In this document: piece by piece, positions 50,231-57,834 of the stretch
How the letters are laid out: each line of letters opens with the position of its first letter
Position numbering within the stretch: position 1 is the stretch's first letter
Assembly (NCBI RefSeq): GCF_004028095.1
Contig: NZ_SBHM01000007.1
Coordinates: 1,736,001 to 1,800,000 of the forward strand
From: Paenarthrobacter ureafaciens
Lineage (GTDB): Bacteria; Actinomycetota; Actinomycetes; Actinomycetales; Micrococcaceae
DNA length: 64,000 nucleotides
Direction: 5' to 3'
Position numbers and translations under genes: made by a program
Notes under the pieces: generated by a model
The model's database searches: none
Told to the model about the DNA's origin: nothing
Seen by the model: the letters and a program-made list of their open reading frames with translations, nothing else

Positions 50231-50283
50231 AAAGCCGGGCCGATCACGTTGAGGCTACTGCCGTCCAGTTGGAGGAGACGATC

Positions 50284-51246
50284 ATGACAGAAAATGCAGC
50301 ATCGGCAACGGGACTCATCGCCTTCCTGGGCCTTGGGCATATGGGCGGCCCCATGGCTGCCAACCTGATCAAGGCCGGGCATGAGGTGGTGGGATACGAC
50401 CCCGTTCCAGCAGCAGTGGAGGCTGCGGTGGCACATGGCATCCCCATGGCTGACACGGCAGCCGACGCCGTGCGGGGGGCTGCCGTGGTCCTGACCATGC
50501 TGCCCAGCGGGAAGCACGTCCTGGACGCCTACCGGGGCGTGGGAGGGCCGGGGCTGCTCAGCGTGGCGCCACCGGACACGCTGTTCCTGGATTGCTCCAC
50601 CATCAACGTTGACGAGGCCAGGGAAGCTGCGGCCCTGGCCGTGGCTGCAGGACACCGAAGCGTGGACGCGCCGGTGTCCGGAGGCGTGGTGGGTGCCGAA
50701 GCCGGGACGCTGACGTTCATGGTGGGCGCACTGCCCGGGGACTTCGAGACCGTGAAGCCGATCCTGGAGCTCATGGGCAAGCGGATTGTGCATTGCGGTG
50801 ATCACGGCGCCGGCCAGGCTGCGAAGGTGTGCAACAACATGATCCTGGGAGTCTCCATGATCGCCGTGGCCGAGGCTTTCGTCCTCGGCGAGAAGCTGGG
50901 ACTGACACACCAGGCGTTGTTCGACGTCGCGTCCAACGCGTCCGGCCAATGCTGGGCCCTCACAACCAACTGTCCTGTTCCGGGTCCTGTTCCCACCAGC
51001 CCTGCCAACCGCGATTACCAGCCCGGGTTCGCGGGGGCATTGATGGCAAAGGATCTCCGGCTGGCGGTGAATGCCCTGGAAAGTACGGGCGTTGCTGCCG
51101 AAATGGGGCCACTGGCCTCCAGGATTTACGACGCCTTTGCCGCCGGGGAGGGTGCTGCCCGGGACTTCTCCGGGATCATCACGGATATCCGGGAGAAGTC
51201 GCAATCCCCGGGTGCTGCCGGCGGCGACGGTACGGCGGGGGAATAG
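50284..51246 (+). CDS. mmsB: 3-hydroxyisobutyrate dehydrogenase
   Basis: 320 residues from the ATG at 50284 (GGAGGAG six bases upstream). NAD-dependent oxidation of 3-hydroxyisobutyrate to methylmalonate semialdehyde. Rossmann start IAFLGLGHMGGPMAANLIKAG (in part GLGHMGGPMA), substrate loop DAPVSGGVVGAEAGTLTFMVG, and the catalytic Lys in GAGQAAKVCNNMILG. The C-terminal domain has QPGFAGALMAKDLRLAV. Third gene of the valine operon. Confidence 0.95.
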   Translation: MTENAASATGLIAFLGLGHMGGPMAANLIKAGHEVVGYDPVPAAVEAAVAHGIPMADTAADAVRGAAVVLTMLPSGKHVLDAYRGVGGPGLLSVAPPDTLFLDCSTINVDEAREAAALAVAAGHRSVDAPVSGGVVGAEAGTLTFMVGALPGDFETVKPILELMGKRIVHCGDHGAGQAAKVCNNMILGVSMIAVAEAFVLGEKLGLTHQALFDVASNASGQCWALTTNCPVPGPVPTSPANRDYQPGFAGALMAKDLRLAVNALESTGVAAEMGPLASRIYDAFAAGEGAARDFSGIITDIREKSQSPGAAGGDGTAGE

Positions 51247-51309
51247 GGTGGCATGACGACTACTACGGAAACTACGACGACTACGGAAACTACGGAAGAA
51301 GGACGCGGA

Positions 51310-52107
51310 GTGACCCAGCACCACCAGGACGTAGCCCAGTACCGGAACATCATGGTGGAGCGCCGTGGCCGCGTTGGCCTGGTAACGCTGAACCGGCCTT
51401 CGGCGTTGAACGCGCTGAACACGGCCTTGATGAACGAACTCGTTGAAGCCGTGACTGACATGGACCGCGATCCCGGGGTGGGGGCAGTGGTCATCACCGG
51501 TTCCGCCAAAGCCTTCGCAGCGGGGGCGGACATCAAAGAAATGTCCGCCAACACCTACATGGACATGTACGCGGCGGATTGGTTCCGGCATTGGGAGGAC
51601 CTCACGCGCTTGCGGATCCCGGTCATCGCCGCCGTGTCCGGGTTCGCGCTCGGCGGCGGGTGTGAGCTGGCGATGATGGCTGACTTCATCATCGCCGGGG
51701 ACAACGCCAAGTTCGGGCAACCGGAAATCAACCTCGGTGTTATCCCGGGGATGGGCGGTTCCCAGAGGCTTACCCGCGCAGTGGGCAAGGCCAAAGCCAT
51801 GGACATGGTGCTCACAGGGCGTTTCATGGACGCGGAGGAAGCCGAACGCTCCGGGCTCGTTTCCCGGGTGGTTCCCGCTGCGGAGGTCGTTGAGGAGGCA
51901 CTAAAAGCCGCCGAGACCATTGCATCGAAGTCGAAGCCGGCCGCCATGGTGGCCAAGGAAGCAGTCAACGCGGCGTTCGAAATGGGGTTGGCCCAGGGCG
52001 TGCTCTTTGAACGGCGGGTGTTCCACTCCCTGTTTGCCACAGAGGACCAAAAGGAAGGCATGGCAGCCTTCACGGAAAAGCGGGAACCGGAATTCAAACA
52101 CCGCTAA
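51310..52107 (+). CDS. enoyl-CoA hydratase
   Basis: 265 residues from a GTG at 51310, preferred because GAAGGA lies six bases upstream and the protein then begins at the normal crotonase position. An ATG at 51253 would add a Thr/Glu repeat ([19 protein letters not shown]). Both catalytic Glu are present, in [17 protein letters not shown] and [20 protein letters not shown], which marks a true hydratase. It probably hydrates methacrylyl-CoA in valine breakdown. Last gene of the mmsA operon. Confidence 0.92.
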   Translation: MTQHHQDVAQYRNIMVERRGRVGLVTLNRPSALNALNTALMNELVEAVTDMDRDPGVGAVVITGSAKAFAAGADIKEMSANTYMDMYAADWFRHWEDLTRLRIPVIAAVSGFALGGGCELAMMADFIIAGDNAKFGQPEINLGVIPGMGGSQRLTRAVGKAKAMDMVLTGRFMDAEEAERSGLVSRVVPAAEVVEEALKAAETIASKSKPAAMVAKEAVNAAFEMGLAQGVLFERRVFHSLFATEDQKEGMAAFTEKREPEFKHR

Positions 52108-52109
52108 AG

Positions 52110-52191
52110 GCCTGATTCGATCGTGTGACGCCTGATTCGATCGTGTGGGGCCCTGGTCCGATCGTGTGGGGCCCTGGTCCGATCGCGTGGG
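52110..52191. repeat. 20/21-bp tandem repeat with CGATCG core
   Basis: Four units in a row: GCCTGATTCGATCGTGTGAC, the same ending GGG, then two copies of GCCCTGGTCCGATCGTGTGGG, the last with CGCGTG. The units start three bases after the hydratase stop and each holds a CGATCG palindrome. The following 120 bases are G-rich and show no gene. Confidence 0.85.
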
Positions 52192-52311
52192 GCCGGCGTC
52201 ATTTTCGGGTGCGGGGCGCGCAGGCCCGGGCCCGCAGCGCGGAATAGGTGGGGCGCCCGGATAGACTCCTGTTCACAAGAGGGCCTGCAACAGACCACAT
52301 GGGGAGAGAAC

Positions 52312-52614
52312 ATGTCAACGGAGAACGTTCGCGCCGAATCGGTGGACCCTGCTGAGTCATCCGAAGCGGGGACACCGGTGAATACCCTGGCTATTGTGTC
52401 AGCCGGTATTGCAGCCCTTGCCGTGGTTGGGCTGTTCCTTGCCGGCATGGCCATCATCGCCGTCTTCGCCGTTGGCGCCGGGCACGTGGCCCTGAACCAG
52501 ATTGGGCAGCGGCAAGAACGCGGGCGGGCGCTCGCGGTTTCTGCATTGGTGATCGGCTACGGAATTGCCGCCCTTTCGCTCGTTTCGGCGCTGATCTATA
52601 CGCTCACGCGCTAA
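52312..52614 (+). CDS. DUF4190-like small membrane protein
   Basis: 100 residues; GGGGAGAG four to eight bases before the ATG. Two membrane spans (LAIVSAGIAALAVVGLFLAG and ALAVSALVIGYGIAALSLVS) flank the sequence AVGAGHVALNQIGQRQERGR, which is the DUF4190 hallmark (GH.AL.QI...G..GR). Function unknown; such proteins are common in actinobacteria next to unrelated genes. Confidence 0.8.
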   Translation: MSTENVRAESVDPAESSEAGTPVNTLAIVSAGIAALAVVGLFLAGMAIIAVFAVGAGHVALNQIGQRQERGRALAVSALVIGYGIAALSLVSALIYTLTR

Positions 52615-52871
52615 CTTTCCGGCCACTGCGGCGACACGAATTGCCGCCGAACCCTTCTTCATAGACGGATTATCCCGACGACTGGAAGAAGGACGGCTGT
52701 GTCCTGGCAGTTCTGTGACAATTTTGCCTGCCCCAAAGAATGGCATTGGACCGGCTTTTCGGAGGTCCCCGAAGCATGTGTGGACGAGAAGTGGTTGATT
52801 ACTAAGCATGCTGATAATATGGTCGTGCCGTGACGGAGAAAGAAGCAAAGCTAGCCAATGGGGGTGGCGGT

Positions 52872-53105
52872 ATGGCAGAGCGGAAGGTTCCGGAAGTGAT
52901 CGATCAGGAAGTAATCCGGCGCGAGGCATCAAGTGTCCTCGCCGCCGGAGACGTGTCGCTTACCGAGTTGTGGATTGAGTTCTTCGCCCGGGGAGGGATG
53001 GCAGGCCTCGAGGAATTCGAGGCCTTTGTGCGCGGACTCATGACTGTGGCCAACACCGACCTCCAAATTCTGGACCTGACGATGGACGAACTCCGGAATC
53101 CCTAG
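52872..53105 (+). CDS. small hypothetical protein
   Basis: 77 residues from the ATG at 52872 with GGGGTGG upstream; the frame is open from a GTG at 52830. It reads MAERKVPEVIDQEVIRREAS and FFARGGMAGLEEFEAFVRGL, an acidic helical protein without signal or membrane segment. The codon pattern is consistent with coding. Family not recognised. The 257-base gap before it shows only A/T-rich promoter-like sequence around 52800-52822 (GCTGATAATATGG). Confidence 0.6.
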   Translation: MAERKVPEVIDQEVIRREASSVLAAGDVSLTELWIEFFARGGMAGLEEFEAFVRGLMTVANTDLQILDLTMDELRNP

Positions 53106-53150
53106 GCCCTTCGCTGGCCCGCACTCCGGATTCCGTCGTATGCTCTGGCC

Positions 53151-54005
53151 ATGACGGACTCCAAACAAATAGTGGTTGGCTATGACGGTTCCACGGAAGC
53201 GAAGCAGGCCGTAACGTGGGCTGCCCGCCAGGCCGTGCTGCGCGGGTGCCATCTTCACCTGATCCACTGCTCGCTCTGGATCCTTGTGACCTCCGACCTT
53301 GGCCCGGTTCCCGGCGTCGCTGACAGCGGGCTGGAACGGGCCGCCGAACGAGTCCTTGAAGAGGGCCTGGCGGTGGTGAAAGAAGCCGAACCTTCCGTGG
53401 ATGTGACCACCACCCTCCTTCACGGCATGCCTCGGGACCACATGGGCAAACTGTCCGTGGGCGCGGAGATGCTGGTGCTGGGGAGCCGCGGACTCGGCGG
53501 GTTCCTTGGCTTGCTTGTGGGTTCTGTCAGCCTGGAGATGGCGGCCACCGCGTCCTGTCCGGTGGCCGTGATCAGGTCCGTTGACCACCCGGATGGCCCC
53601 GTTGTGGTGGCTATCGACGACGCCGGCTCGCCCGAAGCGCTCGAGGACGCATGCACCATGGCATCAGTGACAGGAGCGGACCTAAAGGTAGTCCATGTGG
53701 TTCCCGAGCCTGCTGGCTTGCGGCGGTTGCGCGACCCGATCGACGCCTACCCGGCGGCCGAGGCCGTCGTGGATTCCGCCGTCCGCAAGGCACGTGAACT
53801 GGCACCCCAAACCACTGTGACCGGAGAACTGCAGGTTAACCACTCAGTTCCCCGGGCCATCCTGCAAGCGGCGCCGGATGCCCGGATAGTGGTGGTTGGC
53901 ACCAAAGGGCGCGGCCTCATCAAGGGGACCATCGGCTCCACTGCACACGCAGTCCTGCATCATGCTCCCGGCCCGGTCCTGGTGTCGCGGCGGAACGCCG
54001 GCTAG
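53151..54005 (+). CDS. universal stress protein, tandem UspA domains
   Basis: 284 residues with two UspA domains (residues 5-143 and 150-283). The first ends GSRGLGGFLGLLVGSVSLEM (ATP-binding G-2x-G-9x-G-S type), the second GTKGRGLIKGTIGSTAHAVL, and both start with IVVGYDGS/VVVAIDDAGS. Nucleotide-binding stress proteins of this type occur in most actinobacteria. Ends three bases before the convergent MarR gene. Confidence 0.92.
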   Translation: MTDSKQIVVGYDGSTEAKQAVTWAARQAVLRGCHLHLIHCSLWILVTSDLGPVPGVADSGLERAAERVLEEGLAVVKEAEPSVDVTTTLLHGMPRDHMGKLSVGAEMLVLGSRGLGGFLGLLVGSVSLEMAATASCPVAVIRSVDHPDGPVVVAIDDAGSPEALEDACTMASVTGADLKVVHVVPEPAGLRRLRDPIDAYPAAEAVVDSAVRKARELAPQTTVTGELQVNHSVPRAILQAAPDARIVVVGTKGRGLIKGTIGSTAHAVLHHAPGPVLVSRRNAG

Positions 54006-54008
54006 GAC

Positions 54009-54518
54009 TTACCCGTCCGTGAAATCCCCGGCGTCCCTGCGGAAGGTTCCCAGTACGCGGATGAGGTGATCGACGTCGTCGTCGGTAAAGCCCGACTTGC
54101 CGAAGACCTCGGCGTTCAGTGCCGCCGTCGCCCTTTTCGCCAGCGTCCGGCCTTCTGCGGTGAGTTCAATCAGCGTGGTGCGGCCGTCGGTGGGATGCGG
54201 CGACCGCGCCACGAGCGCGGCCTTCTCCAAACGGTCGACGGCGTTTGTCACCGACGTGGGATGCACCTGCAGCAGCGCGCTCGCTTTGTTCATGGGCAGC
54301 GCGCCGCTGCGGGCGAAGCTGAGGAGTGCCAGTAGCTCGTACCGCGCGAAGGTCAGGCCGAAGGGCTTGAGGACCGTCTCGATGCGTGCGAGCAGTATCT
54401 GCTGGGTCCGCATGATGGCGGTGATGGCTGCCATGGGCGCCGCGACGTCGCCCCAGCCGTGCCGTTCCCAGTTGCGTTGGGCGTCGGCGATGGGATCGCG
54501 GGGGAGTGGATTGCCCAT
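54009..54518 (-). CDS. MarR-family transcriptional regulator
   Basis: 169 residues, AAGGAGG eight bases upstream of the ATG. Winged helix with LTFARYELLALLSFARSGAL, LLQVHPTSVTNAVDRLEKAA and the wing SPHPTDGRTTLIELTAEG. It starts 24 bases after the acyl-CoA synthetase stop on the same strand, so the two form an operon. Probably represses that operon and the divergent acyl-CoA dehydrogenase until an acyl-CoA or aromatic acid binds. Confidence 0.9.
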   Translation of the reverse strand: MGNPLPRDPIADAQRNWERHGWGDVAAPMAAITAIMRTQQILLARIETVLKPFGLTFARYELLALLSFARSGALPMNKASALLQVHPTSVTNAVDRLEKAALVARSPHPTDGRTTLIELTAEGRTLAKRATAALNAEVFGKSGFTDDDVDHLIRVLGTFRRDAGDFTDG

Positions 54519-54542
54519 GGTCCTCCTTCAAGCTCTGAGAGG

Positions 54543-56261
54543 CTAATCTTTCAGGTTCGGGAATTCTTCCTCCGTGTATTCAACCCCAAGACCTGCCGGG
54601 AGCGGACCGTCACTGTGCCTGGCCACCTCCGTGCCGCGCAACTCCACGCGGCGGATCTTGCCGGAGATGGTTTTTGGCAGCTCGCCGAATTCAAGCCGCC
54701 GGATGCGCTTGAACGGTGCCAGGTGTTCGCGGCAGTACCGAAGGATATCTTCGGCGATCTCCGGTCCCGGCTGGTAGCCCGCGGCAAGGACCACGAACGC
54801 TTTGGGGACAGACAGCTTGACCGCGTCAGGGGACGGAACGACGGCGGCCTCCGCCACTGCGGGGTGCTCGATCAGGACGCTTTCAAGCTCGAAGGGTGAA
54901 AGCCGGTAGTCCGAGGACTTGAAGACATCGTCGTCCCTGCCGACGTAGGTGATGACGCCGGCCTCGTCCCGGCTGGCCATGTCGCCGGTGTGGTAATAAC
55001 CGTCCCGGAAGGCCTCCGCGGTTTTTGCTTCGTCGCCGAAGTAGCCCTTCATGAGCCCCACGGGCCGGGGGTCCAAACGCAAGCAGAGCTCGCCGTCGTT
55101 GGCTTCCTGCCCTGTGAACGGGTCCACCAGAACGACGTCATACCCGGGCAGCGGACGCCCCATGGAGCCGATCTTCACGGGCTGGGCCGGGGTGTTGGCG
55201 ATCTGGACCGTAGATTCGGTCTGGCCGAAGCCGTCCCGGATGGTGACACCCCAGGCTTCCTCCACCTGGCCGATGACCTCGGCATTGAGCGGCTCGCCCG
55301 CCGATACCACCTTGCCTGGCGGGTTTTTGAGCTGCTTGAGGTCGGCCTGGATCAGCATCCGCCACACGGTGGGAGGGGCGCAGAAGCTGGTGACGCCCTC
55401 GCGGTCCATTTGTGCCATGAGGGCCGAGGCGTCGAAGCGTTCGTAGTTGTAGATGAAGACGCACGCCTCCGCGATCCACGGCGTGAAGACGTTGGACCAG
55501 GCGTGCTTGGCCCAGCCCGGTGAGGCGACATTGAGGTGCACGTCTCCAGGCTCGACGCCGATCCAATACATGGTGGACAGGTGGCCCACCGGGTAGGAAG
55601 TGTGGGTGTGCTCCACGAGCTTGGCGCGGGAGGTGGTGCCGGAGGTGAAGTACAGCAGCAGCGTCTCGTCCCCACGGGTGGGGGCGTCGGGCGTGAAGTC
55701 CGTACCGGCGTCGTACGAATCCGCATACTGCCTGCCGTCCGCAGTGGTGCGTTGCGCGCCGATTTCGATAAGCGCGTAGTTACCCTCGACGGCGGCAAAC
55801 TTGCCGATGTTGGCGCTGCCGACCGCAACCCAGGCGGCTCCGCCACGCTCCACGCGGTCCTGCAAGTCGCGGGGACCCATGAGCGTGGTGGTGGGGATCA
55901 TGACGATGCCGAGCTTGATGCCGGCCAGCATGAGTTCCCAGAGTTCCACCTGGTTGCCGAGCATGATGATCATGTGGTCACCGCGCCGGACGCCTTGGCT
56001 TCGCAGCCAGTTGGCGAGCTGGTTGGAGCGCTGTGAAAGTTCCCGGTAGGTACGGCGGGTGGAGCTGCCGTCCTGTTCGACGATCACCAGTGCGGGCTGG
56101 TCCTGGCGTGCCGGGTCCTGAGCGAGTTGGTCGAACCAATCCAGGGCGAAATTGAAGTGTTCGAACCGGGGCCACTGGAACTCGCTGTGCGCTTGTTTGT
56201 AGTCCTCGCGGAGCTCGAGAAGGCGGTTCCGGGCCGCGCGGAAGTCATCGGTGACTGTCAT
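54543..56261 (-). CDS. AMP-forming acyl-CoA synthetase
   Basis: 572 residues from the ATG at 56261. ANL superfamily: A3 motif YFTSGTTSRAKLVEHTHTSY, where the usual TTGxPK reads TTSRAK but keeps the Lys; A5 DGFGQTESTVQIAN; A7/A8 GYYHTGDMASRDEAGVITYV and GRDDDVFKSSDYRLSPFELE; and the adenylation Lys in KTISGKIRRVELR. The sequence style is that of medium-chain/benzoate-type (ACSM-like) synthetases. Substrate unknown. Operon with marR; divergent from the acyl-CoA dehydrogenase. Confidence 0.9.
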   Translation of the reverse strand: MTVTDDFRAARNRLLELREDYKQAHSEFQWPRFEHFNFALDWFDQLAQDPARQDQPALVIVEQDGSSTRRTYRELSQRSNQLANWLRSQGVRRGDHMIIMLGNQVELWELMLAGIKLGIVMIPTTTLMGPRDLQDRVERGGAAWVAVGSANIGKFAAVEGNYALIEIGAQRTTADGRQYADSYDAGTDFTPDAPTRGDETLLLYFTSGTTSRAKLVEHTHTSYPVGHLSTMYWIGVEPGDVHLNVASPGWAKHAWSNVFTPWIAEACVFIYNYERFDASALMAQMDREGVTSFCAPPTVWRMLIQADLKQLKNPPGKVVSAGEPLNAEVIGQVEEAWGVTIRDGFGQTESTVQIANTPAQPVKIGSMGRPLPGYDVVLVDPFTGQEANDGELCLRLDPRPVGLMKGYFGDEAKTAEAFRDGYYHTGDMASRDEAGVITYVGRDDDVFKSSDYRLSPFELESVLIEHPAVAEAAVVPSPDAVKLSVPKAFVVLAAGYQPGPEIAEDILRYCREHLAPFKRIRRLEFGELPKTISGKIRRVELRGTEVARHSDGPLPAGLGVEYTEEEFPNLKD

Positions 56262-56318
56262 AGTCCGCCTTTCGTGGGGCAGTGTGCCCGCGTCTGGTAG
56301 AGGCATTTCTGCTACCTA

Positions 56319-56332
56319 GTGATCCACATCAC
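56319..56332. promoter_or_regulatory. CRP/GlxR-like palindrome between divergent acyl-CoA genes
   Basis: GTGATCCACATCAC, GTGA-N6-TCAC, in the 136-base divergent region. It lies within a wider dyad CTAGT...ACTAG (56316 to 56343). Near match to the site before mmsA at 47561. Confidence 0.5.
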
Positions 56333-56397
56333 CTTGCAATATACTAGGACATCCAAGGGTTTGGAAGAGCCCGCGCCGGACATGACGAAGGGGTCAC

Positions 56398-57612
56398 ATG
56401 CTCGACGAGAAAGCCGCATCCACCACAAGTGGAGCCGCTCCCGCTAACGCCCTCCCTCCCTACCCGGAGGCGGACCTGATGCACGTAGTAGACCTGCTTC
56501 CCGATGAGGAGCGGGCCCGCTACCGGGAGGTCCGGGAGTTCCTTCAAGCAAGCGTCAGGGCTGCCAGCATCGATTACTGGAACCGGGAGGAATTCCCGTT
56601 CGGGCTGCTGGCCGACATGGCGAAATTCGGGCTCGGAGGACTGCAGACCGATGGCTCCTCCACGCTGTTCAAAGGGCTCATGTACACCGAGATTGCGCGG
56701 GCCGACGTCTCCCTGTCGGCACTGGTCGGGATCCATAACGAGCTCATCGTCGGCATGATCCATGAGCTGGGTTCGCCCGAGCAGAAGCAACGCTGGCTTC
56801 CCGGGCTTGAGGCTTTTTCCGTGTTGGGAGCCTTCGCCCTGACAGAACCCGACCATGGCTCGGACATCGCCGGAGGACTTTCGACGACAGCGCGGCGCGA
56901 CGGCGGGGAATGGGTCATCAACGGTGCCAAGCGCTGGATCGGGGCCGGAACCATCGCAGACTTCGCCTTGGTGTGGGCCCGGGATGAGGCTGACGGCCAC
57001 ATCAAGGGGTTCATCGTGGAGACTGACCGCGCCGGATATGCCGCTACCAAGATCTCGAACAAAATCGGTCTCCGCATCATGCAAAACGCGGACATCACCC
57101 TGGACGAAGTACGGGTTCCCGCTTCGAATCTCCTTCCAGGCGCCACCGAGTTCTCCCGGGCCAATGAACTGTTGCGGGATTCCCGGGCGTGGGTGGGCTG
57201 GCAGGCTGCGGGTATTCAACTGGCGGCGTTCGACATCGCGCGTTCCTACGCTCTTGAACGCCTGCAGTTCGGCAAGGAACTTGCCAGATTCCAGCTGGTT
57301 CAGCAGCAACTCGCTGACATCCTGGGCAACGCCCACGCATCTTTGTCCCTGATGGTTGAGCTGGCCCGCATACAACAGGCGGGAAAACTGGAAATGGTGC
57401 AGGCCGCCATGGCAAAGGCCACAACGACGCGTCTTGCCCGGTCTTCCGTGGCGATGGGCCGGTCCCTGCTGGGCGGTAACGGCATCACCACGGATTACGA
57501 GATGGGGAAACTCTTCGGTGACGCCGAGATCCTCTACACCTACGAGGGCAGCTACGAGATCAACTCCCTCATTGTTGCCCGGGCGGTCACCGGGAAGTCG
57601 GCGTTCGTGTAG
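56398..57612 (+). CDS. acyl-CoA dehydrogenase, glutaryl-CoA dehydrogenase-like
   Basis: 404 residues, GAAGGGG six bases upstream. Flavin-dependent alpha,beta-dehydrogenation of an acyl-CoA. Blocks: FALTEPDHGSDIAGG and KRWIGAGTIADFALVWAR (FAD/substrate), RLQFGKELARFQLVQQQLAD, LGGNGITTDYEMGKLFGDAE and the catalytic Glu in YTYEGSYEINSL, arranged as in glutaryl-CoA dehydrogenase and plant ACX4-type enzymes. Substrate could be glutaryl-CoA, a short branched acyl-CoA, or whatever the divergent synthetase makes. Followed by a terminator. Confidence 0.9.
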   Translation: MLDEKAASTTSGAAPANALPPYPEADLMHVVDLLPDEERARYREVREFLQASVRAASIDYWNREEFPFGLLADMAKFGLGGLQTDGSSTLFKGLMYTEIARADVSLSALVGIHNELIVGMIHELGSPEQKQRWLPGLEAFSVLGAFALTEPDHGSDIAGGLSTTARRDGGEWVINGAKRWIGAGTIADFALVWARDEADGHIKGFIVETDRAGYAATKISNKIGLRIMQNADITLDEVRVPASNLLPGATEFSRANELLRDSRAWVGWQAAGIQLAAFDIARSYALERLQFGKELARFQLVQQQLADILGNAHASLSLMVELARIQQAGKLEMVQAAMAKATTTRLARSSVAMGRSLLGGNGITTDYEMGKLFGDAEILYTYEGSYEINSLIVARAVTGKSAFV

Positions 57613-57660
57613 GGGCACGTGGGTGTAGTCAAGCACCGTTACTGATATCGGTTCTGAGTG

Positions 57661-57702
57661 ACAGGATCCTTCGTGATTGCGGAGGGTCCTGTTGTTTTGT
57701 TG
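57661..57702 (+). terminator. intrinsic terminator after acyl-CoA dehydrogenase
   Basis: ACAGGATCC (57661-57669) pairs with GGTCCTGT (57685-57692), one mismatch, followed by TGTTTTGTTG. It lies 48 bases after the stop codon. Confidence 0.7.
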
Positions 57703-57724
57703 TCCCAAGGCGCCCAGGCTCCCT

Positions 57725-57784
57725 GGCTGGGGGCGCGGAGGGGTTGCTGGAGGCGCGGAGGGGTGGCTGGGGGCGCGCCAAGTG
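57725..57784. repeat. 20-bp GC-rich tandem repeat
   Basis: GGCTGGGGGCGCGGAGGGGT, then TGCTGGAGGCGCGGAGGGGT, then a partial third unit GGCTGGGGGCGCGCC. It is noncoding, between the terminator of the acyl-CoA dehydrogenase and the end of the DUF222/HNH gene. Confidence 0.75.
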
Positions 57785-57834
57785 ACCGGGGTGTGCCGGG
57801 CGGCCGTGGGTGTTTCCTGTTTTGGGGCAGGGTG

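Noticed and set aside
52110..52191. Possible CRISPR array
   Set aside because: Units are 20-21 bases, directly abutting without spacers, and no cas genes are present.
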